Origin: Hyphochytrium catenoides
Lineage: Eukaryota; Sar; Hyphochytriomycetes; Hyphochytriales; Hyphochytriaceae
Assembly (NCBI GenBank): GCA_900088475.1
Contig: FLMG01000791.1
Coordinates: forward strand, 1-12,350
Direction: 5' to 3'
DNA: 12,350 bases
Shown: positions 1 through 10,400 of the stretch, piece after piece
Numbering within the stretch: position 1 is the first letter of the stretch
Layout: each line of letters begins with the position of its first letter
Translations under genes and position numbers: made by a program
The notes under the pieces: model-generated
Told to the model about the DNA's origin: nothing
The model's input: the letters and a program-made list of their open reading frames with translations, nothing else
Database searches by the model: none

Positions 1-266
1 AGAGAGAGAGAGAGAGGATTGAGAGAAGAGAGATGGACAGAGAGAGAGAAGAGAAAGAGAGACGAAAGAAGAGAGAGCATAAGAGAGCGAGTGTATGTGT
101 GAGAGAGAGAGAGCACTAAAGAAGGCACAGCGGGCCAGCAATAAGAAAGACCCGAGAGAAGAGAGCAGGAAGGAGGAGACCAAAGACAAGATCCAGACGA
201 AGAGATGGCAACCGAGAGAGAGAGGGAGAGAGAGAGAGAGACAAAGACAAAGGAGGAGAAGAGAGG
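1..266. repeat. GA-rich microsatellite / purine tract
   Basis: Nearly uninterrupted purine sequence on the plus strand. Pure (AG)n runs lie at the very start, near 101-113 and near 223-240, separated by imperfect GAA/GAG/AAG stretches. Open frames across it are low-complexity Arg/Glu repeats and mean little, because (GA)n has no stop codon in any frame. It is the far 5' flank of the gene that starts at 585. GA tracts can act as promoter elements in some eukaryotes, but nothing here shows that this one does. Confidence 0.9.
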
Positions 267-289
267 TAGACTACCTTCCCTGTACATAG

Positions 290-496
290 GGCCTGCGACC
301 AAGGGAGCTTCACTCTCAGAAGCTTCCGTCTCATCTCCAAAACTTGGAAGCCCAGCAATCTGTGACGCAGGCCTTGCGCAGATTGACGGACAGGAGGACT
401 CAACACGTCCATCACCAGCAACAAGAGACGCTTATTATTAGAGTGATAGACGCTGTCATAGGAGAGCCGCTGTCAGAAAGAGAGACTCGTCCTTGA
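290..496 (+). other. Candidate exon upstream of the first gene (5' UTR or last exon of another gene)
   Basis: After the purine tract comes a pyrimidine-rich stretch ending in ACATAG (284-289), which looks like a 3' splice site. A donor-like GTGAGA lies at 99, so an intron of about 191 nt (99-289) would match the sizes elsewhere in the window. From 290 one frame is open for 68 codons to TGA at 494-496. Its translation is not low-complexity: it is Gln/Arg/Leu-rich and helix-like, with EAQQSVTQALRRLTDRR and later a hydrophobic IIRVIDAVIG. A second plus-strand frame and a minus-strand frame are also open over much of this interval, so coding is not proven. It could be the terminal exon of an upstream gene, a non-coding 5' leader of the gene at 585, or chance. 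The protein is not recognised. Confidence 0.3.
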
Positions 497-500
497 GGAA

Positions 501-516
501 AGAGAGAGAGAGAGAG
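501..516. repeat. (AG)8 microsatellite
   Basis: A perfect 16-nt AG dinucleotide run 69 nt upstream of the first gene's start codon, probably within its 5' leader. Such runs are length-variable by slippage. Confidence 0.9.
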
Positions 517-584
517 CCGATACAGACTTTCTGTTGAAGCTCAAGTGAAGGTCTTCAACAGTGGCAGACTTCAGGAAAGCCAGA

Positions 585-3500
585 ATGATTGATGACAGGG
601 AGTCCAAAGTTCCCTTGATAGGAGGTAAGCACGAGAAGCATAGCACGTGCTCGAATACCGAGAAGGGGGAAGTGGCAGAAGGAGCGCTTGGCCTTACGGC
701 ACTTCTCTCCTTTGCTTTTTGGTATACTCTTTGCTCGCACTAACCAACCTTTTTTTGGTGCCCGTCTTATCGCGGTCAACGCATCACCTCTGTCTATGAA
801 GCGGAAGACAAGGAGGAGGAAAGAGCGGAGAGAGAGTATGGAGGCGATTACTATGAGAACCAGCTCCTGCTCCAGCGGCAGCAGAAGGAGGCCACCGTGA
901 GAGGCACCAAGAGAAAATGGCTTAGACGGACTGTGATAGCTGTGGGCGCTCTGCTCTTCTTTACAGGCAGGAGTGCTTTCATCCTTTCTGTCATCGGCAC
1001 AGCTCTCTCCTCCTTCTGTTTGTTAGCACTTGCTGCTTATGCTTCGATTTCCTTTTGTGAAGCGTCATCTCTTGGCATCTTCGCGTTATTTGCTCTTTGC
1101 TTAAGAATGGCAGATTGTAGTTGCCGTCGTATGTCCTCGCAGCCGTAGATGCTGTCTCTGCCTGCTTTTGTAAGATTGCTTGCTAACTCTCAACTTGTCT
1201 CGTGCCCCGTCTTCGCTCTTGCATGGATCCTTGCTGGTGGTACAGCCGTTGCTTTGCTGGCGATACAGTTGATAGGCCCCATCATAGCCAAAGCGGTAGG
1301 ACGCCAAGCCAAGTGCAGTCTCCTCGATTGAGCGTCCTCTGCGATCCTTTCTTCCACCAGATTCAAAGTCTATGGCTGCTGTTATGCTTTTTCCGTACCC
1401 TAGATCTTATCCCCTCACTTCTTCCCTCCCTAACTCCCGTATCTGTGTGTTACACTCTTTGCTTACCCGCACAGGAGTTGGAACGCACCGAGATTCAGAT
1501 CTTGGAATTCACAGTCAGCTCTCCCGCCCAATATGGATTCTTATCAAGCGCCAAGATGAAGATCAAAAATGTGAATCCTCTGAGCGGCAGCATTGCTCCA
1601 ATGGTAAGCTGTGCTAGGTAAAGACGGATAGTGAAGAGGCGACCGGGATAGGAGGTAGCAGTAGTCCTGAGGGAGGACCAGAGTACAAGCACATGCATCC
1701 TCCTTGAGAATGTCGGACCTGTTCTTTCTTCTTCCTTTCTCTTCCCTCTCTCTCTTTTTTTCTCTCTGTGTCTTTTCCTCTCTTTTCTCTCGAGACCTAT
1801 CTCTCTCTTCTCTCTGCGCCTTCGTTGGCAGGAGAAACTAACTTACCTTGCAGCAAAGCCAAATATCCTACCAAGGCGTCGTCTTTGGCGAGTTTATGAT
1901 GCCGGCGATGGGGATCAAAGCCGGTGTTGATAACTATATCAATTTCACCGCGAACCCATTCAAAGTCGTTAACATCTCGGCTTGGGGAGAGAGTGCTAGG
2001 GCACTGATGAGGGCAGATAAGGTCGTTTGGAAAATCACGGGAAGGTTAGGTCATAGCTGCTTATTCTCTCGTTTCGTCTTCTAGCCTTGCTACTCCAAGC
2101 CTGAGTATTCAGTCTGAAGACAAGGCGACATCTTACACCTATATCGCTCCCATGCTACATGCGGGGCTATTATCTTGGGACTTTGTCTCTTCCTCCCCGT
2201 ATTGGTTCTTGCGTTGGCTATGCTTTTCGGGGTCTGCTATACTCCTTCTGACTGTTTTATGTCTATCCCATAGCGCTTCCATTACCGGGAGTGTACTGGG
2301 CATCTCCCATACCTTTCGGGGTGTGGAGTTTCAGAAAGAAATCGTAGTGGAAGGAATGCGTGGCATGGAGAATGTCTCTATTGACAGCTTTTCGATGCCT
2401 CGGGATGCCCCTGGAGGACACGGCATAGTCGTGGAGACTACATCTTCATTTTTTAACCCGTCTAAGGTCGAAATGGAGATAGGTGCGTAGGCTCCCGTTG
2501 TTACTTCCTAAAAAGCGGCGCCATATGTTGGTCTTGGTAGAAGTTCTAGACGATACAGGACCTTTCAGCTCCGAAGTCAACGACCCGCTATTAAGTCATT
2601 CTGATGCTACCTCGGCTTATGTACCTCTTACTGTGAAGGCTCTCCTAAGTCAGCCTACTCGCAGGCGGTTGTTTCGACTTCTGCATACTGCTCTGCTGTT
2701 TGTGGGGGTTTATAGATTTGGACCTTGGGCCCTGATATTATGATGGCTGTAGGCAATCTAAGTCTGGGGCTTCATATGGTGGACGGCACGCGCATCGGTA
2801 CGCTCAATAGTAGCCTCTTCTCCATGAAAAGAGGGTGGAATAAGGTATTAGAAGCGTTTTATCTATCTCTTCTCCTCCCGGCAACAATCTTCTCCTTTGC
2901 TTGTGCGCATCTAGATTATGGCGTAACTCTATGTACCACAGACCAGCATCGTTTTGTACTAGTGCCCATCTTGTCGCCTCATCACCAGTGGTGCTTATTT
3001 TCTTCACTTCAAGTGCGTCCTTGTCCCTTGACATCACCCTTTTAGCTGTTGTTAGTTGGAGTTCTTAGCCCTCCGTTGGACCCAGATGGTGCGGTGCTAC
3101 CAAGCGTGGCAAACTTCTTCTCCTTGTATCTTCGAAACATTGACTCTCCCATTCGAGTCGAAGGACAGCAGTCGTCTCGTCCCTTTCCATGGCTGGAAGA
3201 GACGGTAAAAAATATCCAACTGAATACTACTTTCCCAGGTCAGTGTTGTCTTTTAGTTCCTAGGATGAATCTGCAGGTTCTGGTGTGTCTCTACATTGTG
3301 CTACGTTTCTTCATCTCCTAGACATCGCTGCCGTGGCTGATCCCCTTCACAATCAATCTCTCATCTTTTCAACTGGTTCCCTTGGTCGGCTCCAGGGGTT
3401 CGTCGTGGAACATCTTGTGTTTGAAGTCTACCTGCCATACATAACTATCTCTGCGCGTTCCCTGTTGATATCTAATCGTCACCCCTCGCTCTGTCTCTCC

Positions 3501-6251
3501 TGCGTTGAAGGCGTCGGTGCTGGGTTTAAGCTCATGTCTGGTCTCGTACTTGAGAAAGTGTCAGTGAAGATGCTTCCGGGAGAGGCTTCTCCTCTAATCA
3601 CTACAGCGATGCATGCCAAGCTGGAGCTGCCAGTGGCTTTCGGCTTCCCAATTAATGTAAGAGGCTGTGCCTTGTAAGGCTGTCTGTTCCTTTCTAACGT
3701 TTGTGGTCTTTTGTCCCGGCTTCTTTTCCTATGATACCCTCGTGATGCTGTCACTCTAACTCCCTCAGTTGAAACGATTTATTTGACGTCCTGCTATCCT
3801 AATCACCGAGCTTGGGTTTATAGATCTCGAAGGTAGCGATGTCCTTCAACATGACAGATGAGGCACACAGGCTGGTAGGCTCAGTTAAGACTGGTCAGTG
3901 CTCTTCCCCCCCTAACCTCTAGTTGTACACCCCTTGCGCTCGGTGGAGTCATAGAAAAAAAATGACCTTTCCCCTTTGCCTGGCGCTTGTGCTGCCCCCG
4001 TTTACTTTCTGCCGGTCCCCTCCGGACTCTTTGTTAAGGGTAATGGGCGATATCATCTCCTTGGATTTGCTGCCTTCACCACTTCCTATCTTGTCTAGCC
4101 TCTTCACTGCATTGTCGTATCCAAACTCTTTTTGAATTATCTGACTTGAACCGGTCTCACTCTTAGCCGCTTTTTGCCCTCTCCTGCACTCTCACCCTTT
4201 CTGCTCGTTTGTATCAAGGACGTGAACCCTGCACCTATGACCCCAAGACTAGACAGATCCACCTGGAGCTTTCCCGTGCTTATCCTCTACGACTTCCTCC
4301 TTCTTTGGCCGCTGCGTCTGCCTATTTCAAGAAGACCATGCTGGAAAAGAGTGTTATGGTTAACATAGAGGCAACGAGGGGATCAGGAGGAGCTCAAGAG
4401 GGAGTCGCCCCAATAGTTTCCACTGCGATGGGTCTCCTGCCTCTAAGTGGATTGCCCATCAATAACTCTATCACTATGCAGGTGATCTTTCGTCGGTCTA
4501 ACTTTTGGCGTTCTTCATTCACCCACCCTGCTACGAGCTAATCCTCTATTTTGTGGGTGATCCACCGTCACATCCCTTCTCTGCATCTCTCAACACACAT
4601 TTCCTAGATCTAAGTGCCCGCGTCTAAAGCAGTGCCACTGCTCTGAAACCATCGCTGTTGCCAATCTCCTAGGCTCTCTGACTCCCTCTGTTTTCTTCTT
4701 CTCTGTATATTGCCAACAGGGAATGGATGGCTTCCGCGATCCGCCGATCAAAGTACTGGACGTGGATATCATCTCGGGGTCTCCAAGGGCCCTTTTCCTC
4801 TCAACGTCCTTTGCCCTCGTTAACCCTTCCCCTACTGAGACTGATGCTGGAGAGCTCCAACTCTACATGAAGGGAGAGAGCGGAGGCAGGCTGGCCACTG
4901 TCAGAATTCTGGACTTTTCTCTCTCTTGCTGCGGGAAAACCACCATCATCAATGCCCTGACCTTCTACGCCCCTGAGAACGTTGAAGAAGGCGAGAGGTT
5001 CATGTCCAATTTTCTCTGTGGCTACTATACAGGAGGAAGTGAGTGGTGCCCTAACCTGTCTCGCTCCTTTATTGACATTCGGTCCTCTAGATCGTTCCCT
5101 TATTTGGCCGTATACTCCTGTCTCATCTTTTCCTCTATTAGGCCCACGTTCTTCTACCTTGATAACCTGACACTCAGTGTCTTGGTTTTGCCTTGGGTTA
5201 TCCCACTATGAGTGCACGTTCCCTCCGCGACCTCAGCCCCTTCTTGGCTTTCAGTACCTTCTATCCTCTCTTTCTCTCACTCTTGTACTCAACTTTACCC
5301 TGTTGTCGTTTGTCATATTGGCCAGAGCCTCAGACCGTGACTGTGTTTGGCGATGACAAGAGTACGGATGTTGCAGTCCTGAAGCCTGCAGTCTCCCAAC
5401 TATCAACTCCTACCTCTCTTCCTCCTTTATCCCTCATTCGCCCGTCAAGCAGCCACCTCCTCCTCTTCTCCCGCATGTATCTCCCTTCATCTCTTCTGCA
5501 TCTCAAGACTTTTCCAACGCTCATTATGGCCGCCAACCCATTCTCAGCACCCATATCAGTGCGAAAATCCAACATTACCATCTTTGCATGTGCGAAGTAC
5601 GATGATGATAACGTAAGTCTGCGCCGTCACTTAGATCACTCCTGGTGTTCTTTATTGCTTCTCTTTCAATCTCAGGTTCATATTATGCCATGGTTCTTCC
5701 ACAATCCTCTGCAACCTGCCCTTCTGTAAAAACTGATACCATCGCCTCTCATGCGCGATCTCTCCTTCTCTGAGCGAAATGCTTGCTGCCTCCTTGTAGA
5801 AGACCTAGACTCTCCTTTGTTTATTCTCCCGCACGACTACTACCCTGACTAATTCCGTCTTTTGAAGGGCTGTGCGAGCTATTCTGCCTCGCCGCTGGCG
5901 TCCTTTGCCTCCTCTTCTCCAATGAAACTCCCTGCAAAAGAAGAAGGCTGTGCTTCCTGCTGTATGCATGAAGACTGTTACCGCCTGAAGCTTTGTCCTG
6001 ACGCTAAGAACGGCACTTGCCCTGAGGCGTCCATGTTGGGCTTCCAGTGGGATGTGGTGGCACGTATTTTGAGAGTGGGAGAGATCCTCATCCTCATAGA
6101 TGGTGATTTGGAGATTGATATACAAGGCTTTAGAAGCTCAATGAAGATCAGACAGGCTGGACTGCGCTCTGAGATGTACAAGGGAAAGAAGAGCGATCAA
6201 GAGACTACGAAGCCATTTGGGACAGGAGAAGCGGGAGAACCCATGCCTTAA
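585..6251 (+). CDS. Single-pass membrane protein with lumenal LEA2/DUF3712-type repeats (14 exons, 845 aa)
   Basis: Exons: 585-624, 802-966, 1246-1295, 1475-1603, 1854-2044, 2274-2482, 2753-2844, 3046-3238, 3511-3656, 3824-3893, 4219-4481, 4720-5038, 5326-5612, 5868-6251. The total is 2538 nt, and all junctions keep frame. The ATG at 585 is the first one after an in-frame TGA (546-548). Residues 1-56 are charged and end in KRKWLRR. One membrane helix spans about 57-83. The remainder is beta-rich, with Asn-Pro turns at 119, 162, 253, 551 and 693, a PVAFGFPIN segment at 397-405, and at least two copies of a TSFx(2-3)NPS-type unit (about 247-255 and 545-553). All 11 N-glycosylation sequons (N158, 168, 225, 263, 280, 352, 405, 414, 510, 705, 766) lie beyond the helix, which supports an N-cytosolic, C-lumenal topology. 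This layout recalls fungal DUF3712 proteins such as yeast Tag1, a vacuolar protein, but the family call is from pattern memory only. The biochemical function is unknown. Confidence 0.82.
967..1245 (+). other. Probable GC-AG intron inside the membrane-helix codons
   Basis: Intron 2 of the membrane-protein gene. The exon ends ...TTTACAG and the intron begins GCAGGA. It ends TGGTACAG at 1245 after a pyrimidine-rich stretch with a CTAAC branch-like site near 1182-1186. Phase-1 joining (G + CC) gives an uninterrupted helix, ALLFFTAVALLAIQLIG. The only GT donor giving the same phase, at 973 (GGA/GTGCTT), is a poor match and would place Gly-Arg inside the helix. The annotated protein would then be two residues longer. 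Confidence 0.6.
1722..1820 (+). repeat. Pyrimidine-rich (CT)n tract in intron 4
   Basis: About 100 nt, almost all C and T, including several CTCTCT runs and a T8 run. It lies in the 3' half of intron 4 (1604-1853) of the membrane-protein gene. It ends about 30 nt before a textbook branch site and acceptor (ACTAAC at 1837-1842, TTGCAG at 1848-1853). It may serve as an extended polypyrimidine tract, and it mirrors the GA tracts at the window start. Confidence 0.85.
5868..6251 (+). other. Cys-rich terminal exon of the membrane protein
   Basis: The last exon encodes residues 719-845. Residues 720-769 carry seven cysteines (720, 746, 749, 750, 755, 761, 769), and C711 lies just upstream in exon 13. 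The pattern includes CASCC, EDCYRL and NGTCPE. Cysteine is sparse in the preceding lumenal part, so this looks like a small disulfide-bonded knot in an oxidising compartment. After it come a beta-rich stretch with RVGEILILIDGDLEIDI (about 788-804) and a polar, Lys/Glu-rich end with no second membrane helix. The Cys segment is not one I can match to a named domain. Confidence 0.75.
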
Positions 6252-6327
6252 GGCCAGAAACTCAGCGATCTGTAGCTAGCGCTCCTAAGAACTGTAGATA
6301 GCCAATGTATGTCTATTTGTCTTAGAG

Positions 6328-6333
6328 AATAAA
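6328..6333 (+). promoter_or_regulatory. Polyadenylation signal AATAAA
   Basis: Canonical AATAAA hexamer 77 nt after the TAA of the membrane-protein gene, in an AT-richer 3' flank. Position and orientation fit the poly(A) signal of that transcript. The cleavage site is not identifiable by eye. Confidence 0.65.
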
Positions 6334-7423
6334 TGAGATTGTAGATACGAAGCAAAGAAGTTCATCTCTCTACTAACTATTGCGCAAGTGGCCGCCTCTT
6401 CTATCTCTGCTAATCCGTCCCACGTTCATTATGAGTACTTGATGACAGAGTCCGGCAACCATTTTGTGGCTGAAGAACGGAGTTCAATGCTAGCCTTATA
6501 AGCCAGGGGGGATCTGTATCTTCCTCTTCATCATTGCCCTTTCAGAGAAGCTCCGTAGAAATTTCCATCTATGAAGGCCAAAGCTAGAGGTAACAACCAG
6601 CAGACACATCTTAAGGTTGTCAAGACAGATCATCACTCATAAGTAGCGATGTACGGCAGTACCCATCCACGACAAAAGCAGCTCAGCGAGCCTCTCTGTT
6701 TCTGTGCGTTGCCCACGAAGAAGGGAAGAATGATGAGCAATCCACTCGCTGTCACCTTGACCAAAAGTAGGAGGGTAAAGCTGCTGGCTCCTGACAAGGC
6801 GAAAGCCTCGCCTACACTACAGAGACGTGCCTTTTCAAAACTGTCCAAGACGTCACTATCCCCCGCGCTGTTTGCAGCTTTGAAGAGACTGTGTAGATGG
6901 AGAAGGTTCGCCAAGCAGCCGCAGACATAGGGTCTCAGGCAGACATGAGACGGATGGTCGCTTTGCCCGAGTCAAGGCTTCAAGGTTGTCGGTCTACCAG
7001 CCCTTCAAAGGCATAAGAAATCCTCCACTGTCCGTTACGAAGCGCAACTGATTATCAAAGGGATGGTGGTCTTTGATCTCTACAGTGGCCTAATACGGTA
7101 ACTGGAGGGCGGCATCTTCAGTGATCTGATTTATTGGGATCAGAAGCCGAGGAGTGATTTTATTGGTGAAGCTCACGAGGCAACAGAAAGAGATCATCTG
7201 CAGATTCTGATGGAGAGATTGTCTTAGTGGGCAGCTCCGCCTATTATGAAGCTCTACTCAGAGCATCGCAGCCAAGCGATAGGGTCTGAAGAGACTCTAT
7301 AGAGATCTCTAGGCTACGGTACAAATTCAGGGTCAGTTTATTGAGTAGAAGGGTTCAATATTTCTGACTAGGGAAGGACGGAGCATTGCCCGGAACGAAG
7401 GGGGAGGAGCAGCAGCAGCAACA
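6334..7423. other. Intergenic region between the two plus-strand genes
   Basis: About 1.1 kb with no intact gene that I can support. It must hold the rest of the first gene's 3' end and the promoter and 5' leader of the kelch gene. An open frame of about 94 codons (6649-6930, plus) overlaps a similar one on the minus strand (6633-6914). Neither has a recognisable domain. The stop-broken C2-like frame at 6949-7227 is listed separately. A perfect 10-nt palindrome, AGAGATCTCT, sits at 7301-7310. No tRNA, TATA box or transposon ends were found. Confidence 0.6.
6949..7227 (+). pseudogene. Possible decayed C2-domain coding remnant
   Basis: One plus-strand frame runs 92 codons with a single internal TAA (7099-7101) before TAG at 7225. 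It reads as plausible protein. SSTVRYEAQL leads to a hydrophobic strand with VVFDL. After the stop come SDLIYWDQ and SDFIGEA. C2 domains typically show an LNPxWNexFxF strand, then a WDxD..sxDDFIGEx segment. The second part matches well and the first only loosely: IIKG stands where NPKW would be expected. More stops follow at 7300, 7342 and 7369, and no splice arrangement rescues the frame by eye. The evidence is weak, since stop density over the wider region is near chance. Confidence 0.3.
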
Positions 7424-10400
7424 ATGGCGAAGGGAAAGAAGAAGGAGTCCAAGGAGAAAAAGGAAGCAAAAAAGCAGCGACAGCTTGAGAAGCAAGCTAA
7501 GCAGGGCAAGAAAAAAGCAGCGAAAGATGCGAAGGTATCACAAGAGCGAGTTATAAACGAATTCTGGTACTTTCTAAGAACTAAGAATCATTTGGTCTCA
7601 GGACGCGGGAGAGGAAGACATCGAAGCCATTCTTGCCGAAATCCTAAAAAAAGAAGCGCAGAAGACTGCCGTACAGGTCATCGACTGCGCTGGTCCTCCT
7701 CCACCTAGAGCTAACTTCACACTTACGGGGGTACCTTCAGGGGACATGATCATGTTTGGAGGTGCGTCCAAGACACTCCTGCCTCTCCATCTTCGTCTTC
7801 CTTGTGCTATCCCTTCCAACAGTCTTCTCTTTGCCATTGTTCAGTTATGTCACGGTTTGCCTCCCTCTTGCTTTCTGTTTACCATCAACTAGTCCCTTAC
7901 ATATTCAAACGTCGCCCAAGTGCTGATGTCTTCCTGGTCCAACAGGCGAGTATTATGATGGGGAGTGCAACACTGTGTACAATGAAGTTTACCGCTGGAA
8001 CATAGAGAAAAATGAATGGAAGATGATCAGCTCGCCAAACACACCAGGACCTAGATGCAGTCATCAGGTTTGTCTCTCCGCTTCCCATTCATTCTCTTCT
8101 CCTCTCAGGCGATATGAGGCTTCTTCAAACGGAAGGAGCCATGGCTGCCTTGGCTCCGGCCACCTACTCTACTTTGCTCAAGTGTGTGACCGCCTTTCCT
8201 TGTGCATCGCAGGCGGTAGCCTATCGGGACCATCTCTATATCTTCGGAGGAGAGTTTGCAACGGTAGATCAGTTCTATCACTACAGGGTAAGTCCGTCGC
8301 AGCTTCTTTGCCTGTAGCCCGCCTTGTTCCATCTATTCTTCTGCTCCAATCCCCCATCGATGGATTGCTACCTCTGCGCTACGTAGCCGAGAAAATCCCT
8401 ATACCATTCGGATACGGCGCCACAGTCTCCGTTCTGGCCATTGCCTTCATCTCTGTTGACCTTCACCTCTCAAACGGATGCAGGATCTATGGCGCCTTGA
8501 TCTAAAGACAAATGCGTGGGAGTGCATTGAGAGCAAGGGAGGGCCGTCGCCACGCAGTGGACATAGAATGGTGGTCTGGAGGAACTATTTAGTGCTGTTC
8601 GGTGGTTTCTATGAGGCATTCAGGGAGACAAAGTGAGTGGCAGCTCCACTGACCATGAAGCCAACCAGATCGTTATGTCCTTGATCTTCCATACCACTGC
8701 TACCGTCCCCTGTTCCTTAAAAGGTTTCCAGAAAGTTTCCTTCCTTGACCTTTCCCATACTTACGCCCCACAAACAATGTTTTAGGTGGTTCAATGATCT
8801 GTACTTGTTTAGCCTGACGGACCTGAAGTGGAAGAAGATTGAATTTCCTACGCACAGACAGCAACCTTCCCCTCGTAGTGGCTGCCAAGTAAGTAGGAGA
8901 GAAGATTGTGAGAGACAGGGACCGTGGGTGTTGCCCTCCCATCCCGATCGACATCTCTTTACACTTCTTTACTATAACGTTTTGGGGATGAGTAGATCTG
9001 TTTCTTTTCTTAACTATGTGAGGACCATGGCTCCTCGTCAGCACTCTTTACTGAGCTCTTACAGGCTAACCCCAAAGCTTAGAATTGACGACTTGAGGTC
9101 TTGGTTTCGATGACAAGATGCTTGTCGTTACTCTTATCCTGGGCTCCACTTGCCGTCGTTCGTGTCTTTCCATGCACATATCTCCCATCTAAGATATCTC
9201 TGGTGCGTATGTAGCTGGCACTGCACCATTCCGACGACAGTGTATTCTTGTATGGCGGCTACGCGAAGGTGAAGGTGGCAGGCGAAAAAGCTGAGGGCAA
9301 GGTTTACAGCGACTGTTGGCAGCTCAATTTGGCACCAGTGCTCAAAGGAGGGCAACCCACCTGGGAGAAGGTGCCGGACACCTGGATGCTGCTTTTCCAC
9401 GACTGTTGGCTCCTTGTTCTTCTATCTCCTGCTCTCAAAATCTACTCCGTTGACATCCTCTTCTTCCGCAATCTTTGCTTTCTCCCTCTGTCTCTCCTCT
9501 CATTTCGTTGTTCTCGTCGTCAAGATTCGAGGAAAGGGTTCGGCACCGACGCCCCGCAGTGGCGGTACAATGACAGTGTTTAAAAACAGGGCTCTGCTAT
9601 TTGGGGGAGTTACAGACGAAGAAGGTACCTCTAGCTACTGCCTTGATCTTGAGTGTCCTTCCCACAACTTGCCTTTGTCGCCGTAATATCCCATGAGGGA
9701 TGGCTGAGCCTTTCCAATTGTTTGTTGCTTTGATGTGCTCAGTCTTCCCACAAACAGTTTCTGGTTGCCGCTTTGCTAATGCAAATGCAAACATTTGCCC
9801 CATCCGGGCTTGCTCGCGCGCAGGTCCACGTCATACGATCCGTAGCACCTTTTACAACGAGCTATATGCCTTCGATATGGACAGGAAGAGATGGTTCCAG
9901 CTTGGTCTAAGGAAGAAAAAAGCGGGAGGGCGAAGAAGGAAGAGAGGAAAGAAGGAAGGGAAGGCTGAAGCCGATGAGCAAGAAGACTACTCGGATGACG
10001 AGGATATGGCAGAGGGCGAAGAGGAGGAACAAGATGAAGAGGTAACTGCATAGAGAGAGTAGGCAGTTAGCAAACCGTGGTTGCGCACGGTCCTTAGCAA
10101 TCATCGCCTCCACCGTGCGGCGCTTTTGCCGGAGAGCAGCAATGCATGTCTTGTCTTACTAACGTTGGATTCAATCCATGCTCAGCTCCCTTCGGTTCCT
10201 CACAACCGTATTATGCACTTACAACCTCCCTTCTGGTCTTGATCTGCATGTAGGAAGATGCAATCGATGAGGCGGACAAGAAATTTGCATACGTAGATCA
10301 TCAAGGCCAGCTCATCTACGTAGATGATGAGGAGGAAGAAGAAGAAAAGAAGGAGGAAGAGGAAGAGAAGAAAGAAGAGGATGATGAGATAAGTGCTAGT

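Noticed and set aside
116-424. 102-codon minus-strand open frame
   Set aside because: Half of it is the Ser/Leu shadow of the GA repeat, it has no recognisable domain, and the apparent splice acceptor in this interval is on the plus strand.
2716-2752. Alternative acceptor TATAG at 2711-2715 for exon 7 of the membrane-protein gene
   Set aside because: Joined to the donor at 2483 it gives an in-frame TGA. The acceptor at 2751-2752 keeps frame and restores the expected NPSKVEMEIG-NLSLG continuity.
4916-4960. Walker-A-like CCGKTT in exon 12
   Set aside because: The glycine spacing of a P-loop is absent, and the segment sits in a lumenal beta-rich repeat, so the match is accidental.
5330-5581. 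83-codon minus-strand open frame
   Set aside because: It lies antisense to exon 13 of the reconstructed gene and has no domain or splice context of its own.
5805-6125. 106-codon minus-strand open frame
   Set aside because: It is a shadow of the Cys-rich terminal exon, whose plus-strand frame is supported by phase-correct splicing.
6633-6930. Overlapping plus and minus open frames of about 93 codons in the intergenic region
   Set aside because: Both strands are open over the same bases, neither product resembles a known domain, and neither has clear splice or start context. Kept only as part of the intergenic description.
8700-9044. 114-codon minus-strand open frame
   Set aside because: It is antisense to exon 6 and flanking introns of the kelch gene, with no recognisable features.
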